A DNA stretch of 64,000 nucleotides, from contig OY756968.1 of the NCBI GenBank assembly GCA_963580455.1, positions 24,893,996 to 24,957,995 of the forward strand, given 5' to 3'. Numbering within the stretch: the first letter of the stretch is position 1; each line of letters begins with the position of its first letter. The DNA is from Euonymus europaeus (taxonomy: Eukaryota; Streptophyta; Magnoliopsida; Celastrales; Celastraceae). Both the position numbers and the translations under genes were made by a program. Shown one piece after another: positions 60,016-64,000 of the stretch. Below the pieces are notes generated by a model. The model saw only the letters and a program-made list of their open reading frames with translations, was not told the origin of the DNA and did not search any database.

Positions 60016-63000
60016 TGGATAGTAGGTCTCGTTTCACCTAGTTTGCCGCGAAATGTGGTTTCTTTACGTAAACGGATTTATGAATATCCGTTGACTCCGA
60101 GTTCTGAATTCGGTGATTTTTAGCTTGATTTCACACTACTTTTCGAGCTCTACAATCCTGGCGTTACTGATTTTGATTTCAGAACTCGTGGCTAGTAGGT
60201 CTCGTTTCACCTAGTTAGCCGCGAAATGTGGTTTCTTTACGTAAACGGTTTTATGAATATCCGTTGACTCCGAGTTCTGAATTCGGTGATTTTTAGCTTG
60301 ATTTCACACTAATTTTCGAGCTCTACAATCCTGGCATTTTGGATTTTGATTTCAGAACTCGTGGCTAGTAGGTCTCGTTTCACCTAGTTAGCCGCGAAAT
60401 GTGGTTTCTTTACGTAAACGGTTTTATGAATATTCGTTGACTCCGAGTTCTGAATTCGGTGATTTTTAGCTTGATTTCACACTACTTTTCGAGCTCTACA
60501 ATCCTGGCGTTTCGGATTTTTATTTCAGAACTCGTGGCTAGTAGGTCTCGTTTCACCTAGTTAGCCGCGAAATGTGGTTTCTTTACGTAAACGGTTTTAT
60601 GAATATCTGTTGACTCCGAGTTCTGAATTCGGTGATTTTTAGCTTGATTTCACACTAATTTTCGAGCTCTACAATCCTGGCATTTCGGATTTTGATTTCA
60701 GAACTCGTGGCTAGTAGGTCTCGTTTCACCTAGTTAGCCGCGAAATGTGGTTTCTTTACGTAAACGGTTTTATGAATATTCGTTGACTCCGAGTTCTGAA
60801 TTCGGTGATTTTTAGCTTGATTTCACACTACTTTTTGACCTCTACAATCCTGGCGTTACTGATTTTGATTTCAGAACTCGTGGCTAGTAGGTCTCGTTTC
60901 ACCTAGTTAGCCGCGAAATGTGGTTTCTTTACGTAAACGGTTTTATGAATATCCGTTGACTCCGAGTTCTGAATTCGGTGATTTTTAGCTTGATTTCAAA
61001 CTAATTTTCGAGCTCTACAATCCTGGCCTTTCGGATTTTGATTTCAGAACTCGTGGCTAGTAGGTCTCGTTTCACCTAGTTAGCCGCGAAATGTGGTTTC
61101 TTTACGTAAACGGTTTTATGAATATTCGTTGACTCCGAGTTCTGAATTCGGTGATTTTTAGCTTGATTTCACACTACTTTTCGAGCTCTACAATCCTGGC
61201 GTTTCGGATTTTTATTTCAGAAATCGTGGCTAGTAGGTCTCGTTTCACCTAGTTAGCTGCGAAATGTGGTTTCTTTACGTAAACGGTTTTATGAATATCT
61301 GTTGACTCCGAGTTCTGAATTCGGTGATTTTTAGCTTGATTTCACACTAATTTTCGAGCTCTACAATCCTGGCATTTCGGATTTTGATTTCAGAACTCGT
61401 GGCTAGTAGGTCTCGTTTCACCTAGTTAGCCGCGAAATGTGGTTTCTTTACGTAAACGGTTTTATGAATATTCGTTGACTCCGAGTTCTGAATTCGGTGA
61501 TTTTTTGCTTGATTTCACACTACTTTTCGAGCTCTACAATCCTGGCTTTTCGGATTTTTATTTCAGAACTCGTGGCTAGTAGGTCTCGTTTCACCTAGTT
61601 AGCCGCGAAATGTGGTTTCTTTACGTAAACGGTTTTACGAATATCTGTTGACTCCGAGTTCTGAATTCGGTGATTTTTAGCTTGATTTCACACTTATTTT
61701 CGAGCTCTACAATCCTGACGTTTCAGATTTTGATTTCAGAACTCGTGGCTAGTAGGTCTCGTTTCACCTAGTTAGCCGCGAAATGTGGTTTCTTTACGTA
61801 AACGGTTTTATGAATATCCGTTGACTCCGAGATCTGAATTCGGTGATTTTTAGCTTGATTTCACACTACTTTTTGACCTCTACAATCCTGGCGTTACTGA
61901 TTTTGATTTCAGAACTCGTGGCTAGTAGGTCTCGTTTCACCTAGTTAGCCGCGAAATGTGGTTTCTTTACGTAAACGGTTTTATGAATATCTGTTGACTC
62001 CGAGTTCTGAATTCGGTGATTTTTAGCTTGATTTCAGACTAATTTTCGAGCTCTACAATCCTGGCATTTCGGATTTTGATTTCAGAACTCGTGGCTAGTA
62101 GGTCTCGTTTCACCTAGTTAGCCGCGAAATGTGGTTTCTTTACGTAAACGGTTTTATGAATATTCGTTGACTCCGAGTTCTGAATTCGGTGATTTTTAGC
62201 TTGATTTCAAACTAATTTTCGAGCTCTACAATCCTGGCCTTTCGGATTTTGATTTCAGAACTCGTGGCTAGTAGGTCTCGTTTCACCTAGTTAGCCGCGA
62301 AATGTGGTTTCTTTACGTAAACGGTTTTATGAATATCCGTTGACTCCGAGATCTGAATTCGGTGATTTTTAGCTTGATTTCACACTACTTTTTGACCTCT
62401 ACAATCCTGGCGTTACTGATTTTGATTTCAGAACTCGTGGCTAGTAGGTCTCGTTTCACCTAGTTAGCCGCGAAATGTGGTTTCTTTACGTAAACGGTTT
62501 TATGAATATCTGTTGACTCCGAGTTCTGAATTCGGTGATTTTTAGCTTGATTTCAGACTAATTTTCGAGCTCTACAATCCTGGCATTTCGGATTTTGATT
62601 TCAGAACTCGTGGCTAGTAGGTCTCGTTTCACCTAGTTAGCCGCGAAATGTGGTTTCTTTACGTAAACGGTTTTATGAATATCCGTTGACTCCGAGATCT
62701 GAATTCGGTGATTTTTAGCTTGATTTCACACTACTTTTCGAGCTCTACAATCCTGGCGTTTCGGATTTTTATTTCAGAAATCGTGGCTAGTAGGTCTCGT
62801 TTCACCTAGTTAGCTGCGAAATGTGGTTTCTTTACGTAAACGGTTTTATGAATATCTGTTGACTCCGAGTTCTGAATTCGGTGATTTTTAGCTTGATTTC
62901 ACACTAATTTTCGAGCTCTACAATCCTGGCATTTCGGATTTTGATTTCAGAACTCGTGGCTAGTAGGTCTCGTTTCACCTAGTTAGCCGCGAAATGTGGT

Positions 63001-64000
63001 TTCTTTACGTAAACGGTTTTATGAATATTCGTTGACTCCGAGTTCTGAATTCGGTGATTTTTAGCTTGATTTCACACTACTTTTCGAGCTCTACAATCCT
63101 GGATTTTCGGATTTTTATTTCAGAACTCGTGGCTAGTAGGTCTCGTTTCACCTAGTTAGCCGCGAAATGTGGTTTCTTTACGTAAACGGTTTTATGAATA
63201 TCTGTTGACTCCGAGTTCTGAATTCGGTGATTTTTAGCTTGATTTCACACTTATTTTCGAGCTCTACAATCCTGACGTTTCAGATTTTGATTTCAGAACT
63301 CGTGGCTAGTAGGTCTCGTTTCACCTAGTTAGCCGCGAAATGTGGTTTCTTTACGTAAACGGTTTTATGAATATCCGTTGACTCCGAGATCTGAATTCGG
63401 TGATTTTTAGCTTGATTTCACACTACTTTTTGACCTCTACAATCCTGGCGTTACTGATTTTGATTTCAGAACTCGTGGCTAGTAGGTCTCGTTTCACCTA
63501 GTTAGCCGCGAAATGTGGTTTCTTTACGTAAACGGTTTTATGAATATCTGTTGACTCCGAGTTCTGAATTCGGTGATTTTTAGCTTGATTTCAGACTAAT
63601 TTTCGAGCTCTACAATCCTGGCATTTCGGATTTTGATTTCAGAACTCGTGGCTAGTAGGTCTCGTTTCACCTAGTTAGCCGCGAAATGTGGTTTCTTTAC
63701 GTAAACGGTTTTATGAATATTCGTTGACTCCGAGTTCTGAATTCAGTGATTTTTAGCTTGATTTCACACTACTTTTTGACCTCTACAATCCTGGCGTTAC
63801 TGATTTTGATTTCAGAACTCGTGGCTAGTAGGTCTCGTTTCACCTAGTTAGCCGCGAAATGTGGTTTCTTTACGTAAACGGTTTTATGAATATCCGTTGA
63901 CTCCGAGTTCTGAATTCGGTGATTTTTAGCTTGATTTCAAACTAATTTTCGAGCTCTACAATCCTGGCCTTTCGGATTTTGATTTCAGAACTCGTGGCTA
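60016..64000 (+). repeat. zone K3: 9-mer and 3-mer steps to the window edge
   Basis: TTTATTTCAGAAATCG units at 61,221 and 62,778 and CACACTTATT units at 61,689 and 63,246 repeat 1,557 apart (9 monomers). The GATTTCAGACTAATT variant occurs at 62,032, 62,551 and 63,589 (3- and 6-monomer steps) and is seen only here. The opening 150 bases carry the TGGATAGTAGG unit of zone J. The array runs off the end, with the last 6 bases beginning monomer 371. Confidence 0.8.

Larger units (their letters stand above)
1..64000 (+). repeat. 173 bp satellite array, 370 tandem monomers, continuing past both edges
   Basis: Every stretch of the window is a copy of one 173 bp unit, which I phase to begin at TGGCTA. 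The first units start at 1, 174, 347, 520 and 693. Checks at 10,029, 20,755, 23,001, 35,457, 37,877, 47,218, 54,136 and 63,995 all fall on whole monomers once 16 single-base deletions are allowed for. All units point the same way. A hand count of the commonest monomer gives 71 G+C of 173 (41%) and 11 CpG. All six frames are broken by stops, so it does not encode protein. A unit of about one nucleosome length in a long homogeneous array is typical of centromeric or heterochromatic satellites. Centromere function is inference, and I do not recognise the family. The strand given is arbitrary. Confidence 0.98.

Noticed and set aside
1..64000. CRISPR array
   Set aside because: There are no short repeats separated by unique spacers. 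The whole 173 bp unit repeats, and the variable positions are single bases.
1..64000. Known satellites such as human alpha satellite (171 bp), Arabidopsis/Brassica 176-180 bp repeats or the 172 bp Tyba of Rhynchospora
   Set aside because: The length is similar, but I see no recognisable match to the sequences I remember for alpha satellite or Brassica repeats. I cannot recall Tyba well enough to test it, so it stays open rather than claimed.
1..64000. Tandem genes or protein repeats
   Set aside because: The unit length is not a multiple of 3 and stops occur in all frames, so no repeated protein can be encoded.

Overview
The whole window is one uninterrupted satellite DNA array. It consists of head-to-tail copies of a 173 bp monomer in a single orientation. 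Counting register by hand from the word TGGCTA that opens each monomer gives 370 complete monomers plus 6 bases. The length fits exactly: 370 x 173 minus 16 single-base deletions I could locate equals 63,994, and the next monomer begins at 63,995. No gene, RNA gene, transposon, inversion or unrelated insert is visible, and both edges lie inside the array, so the real array is longer than 64 kb.

A satellite of near-nucleosomal length in a long, homogeneous array indicates a eukaryotic chromosome, most likely a centromeric, pericentromeric or other heterochromatic block. I do not recognise the monomer as a named satellite and cannot name the species. Monomers differ mostly by C-to-T or G-to-A changes at CpG. 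A very common C-to-T at the outer C of a CCG (monomer position 73) would suit CHG methylation and hence a plant, but this is only a weak hint.

The order is in the higher-order structure: multi-monomer series are themselves repeated, with a period that changes along the array. From left to right:
- 1-4,671: an 8-monomer series three times.
- 4,490-10,130: a 17-monomer duplication of about 2.7 kb.
- 10,131-13,834: an 11-monomer repeat.
- 13,835-18,332: a clean tandem 13-mer with a nested 4-mer.
- 18,333-24,540: an older 11-mer (6+5) repeat.
- 24,541-26,985: a 6-mer in about 2.4 copies.
- 26,986-34,780: a 12+5-mer structure.
- 34,781-47,217: 7-, 12- and 15-mer offsets.
- 47,218-54,135: a nearly identical tandem 20-mer, 3,459 bp per copy.
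- 53,444-64,000: 10-, 12-, 9- and 3-mer offsets.

Each zone has private sequence variants. This is the expected result of repeated unequal exchange and local amplification, with very little mixing between zones.

Each monomer also carries short symmetric elements: a TTTACGTAAA palindrome, an AACGG...CCGTT dyad, GAATTC and GAGCTC. One frequent variant (T at position 73) breaks the dyad and at the same time creates a partial match to the CENP-B box. That is the most biologically suggestive feature here, but it remains a hypothesis.
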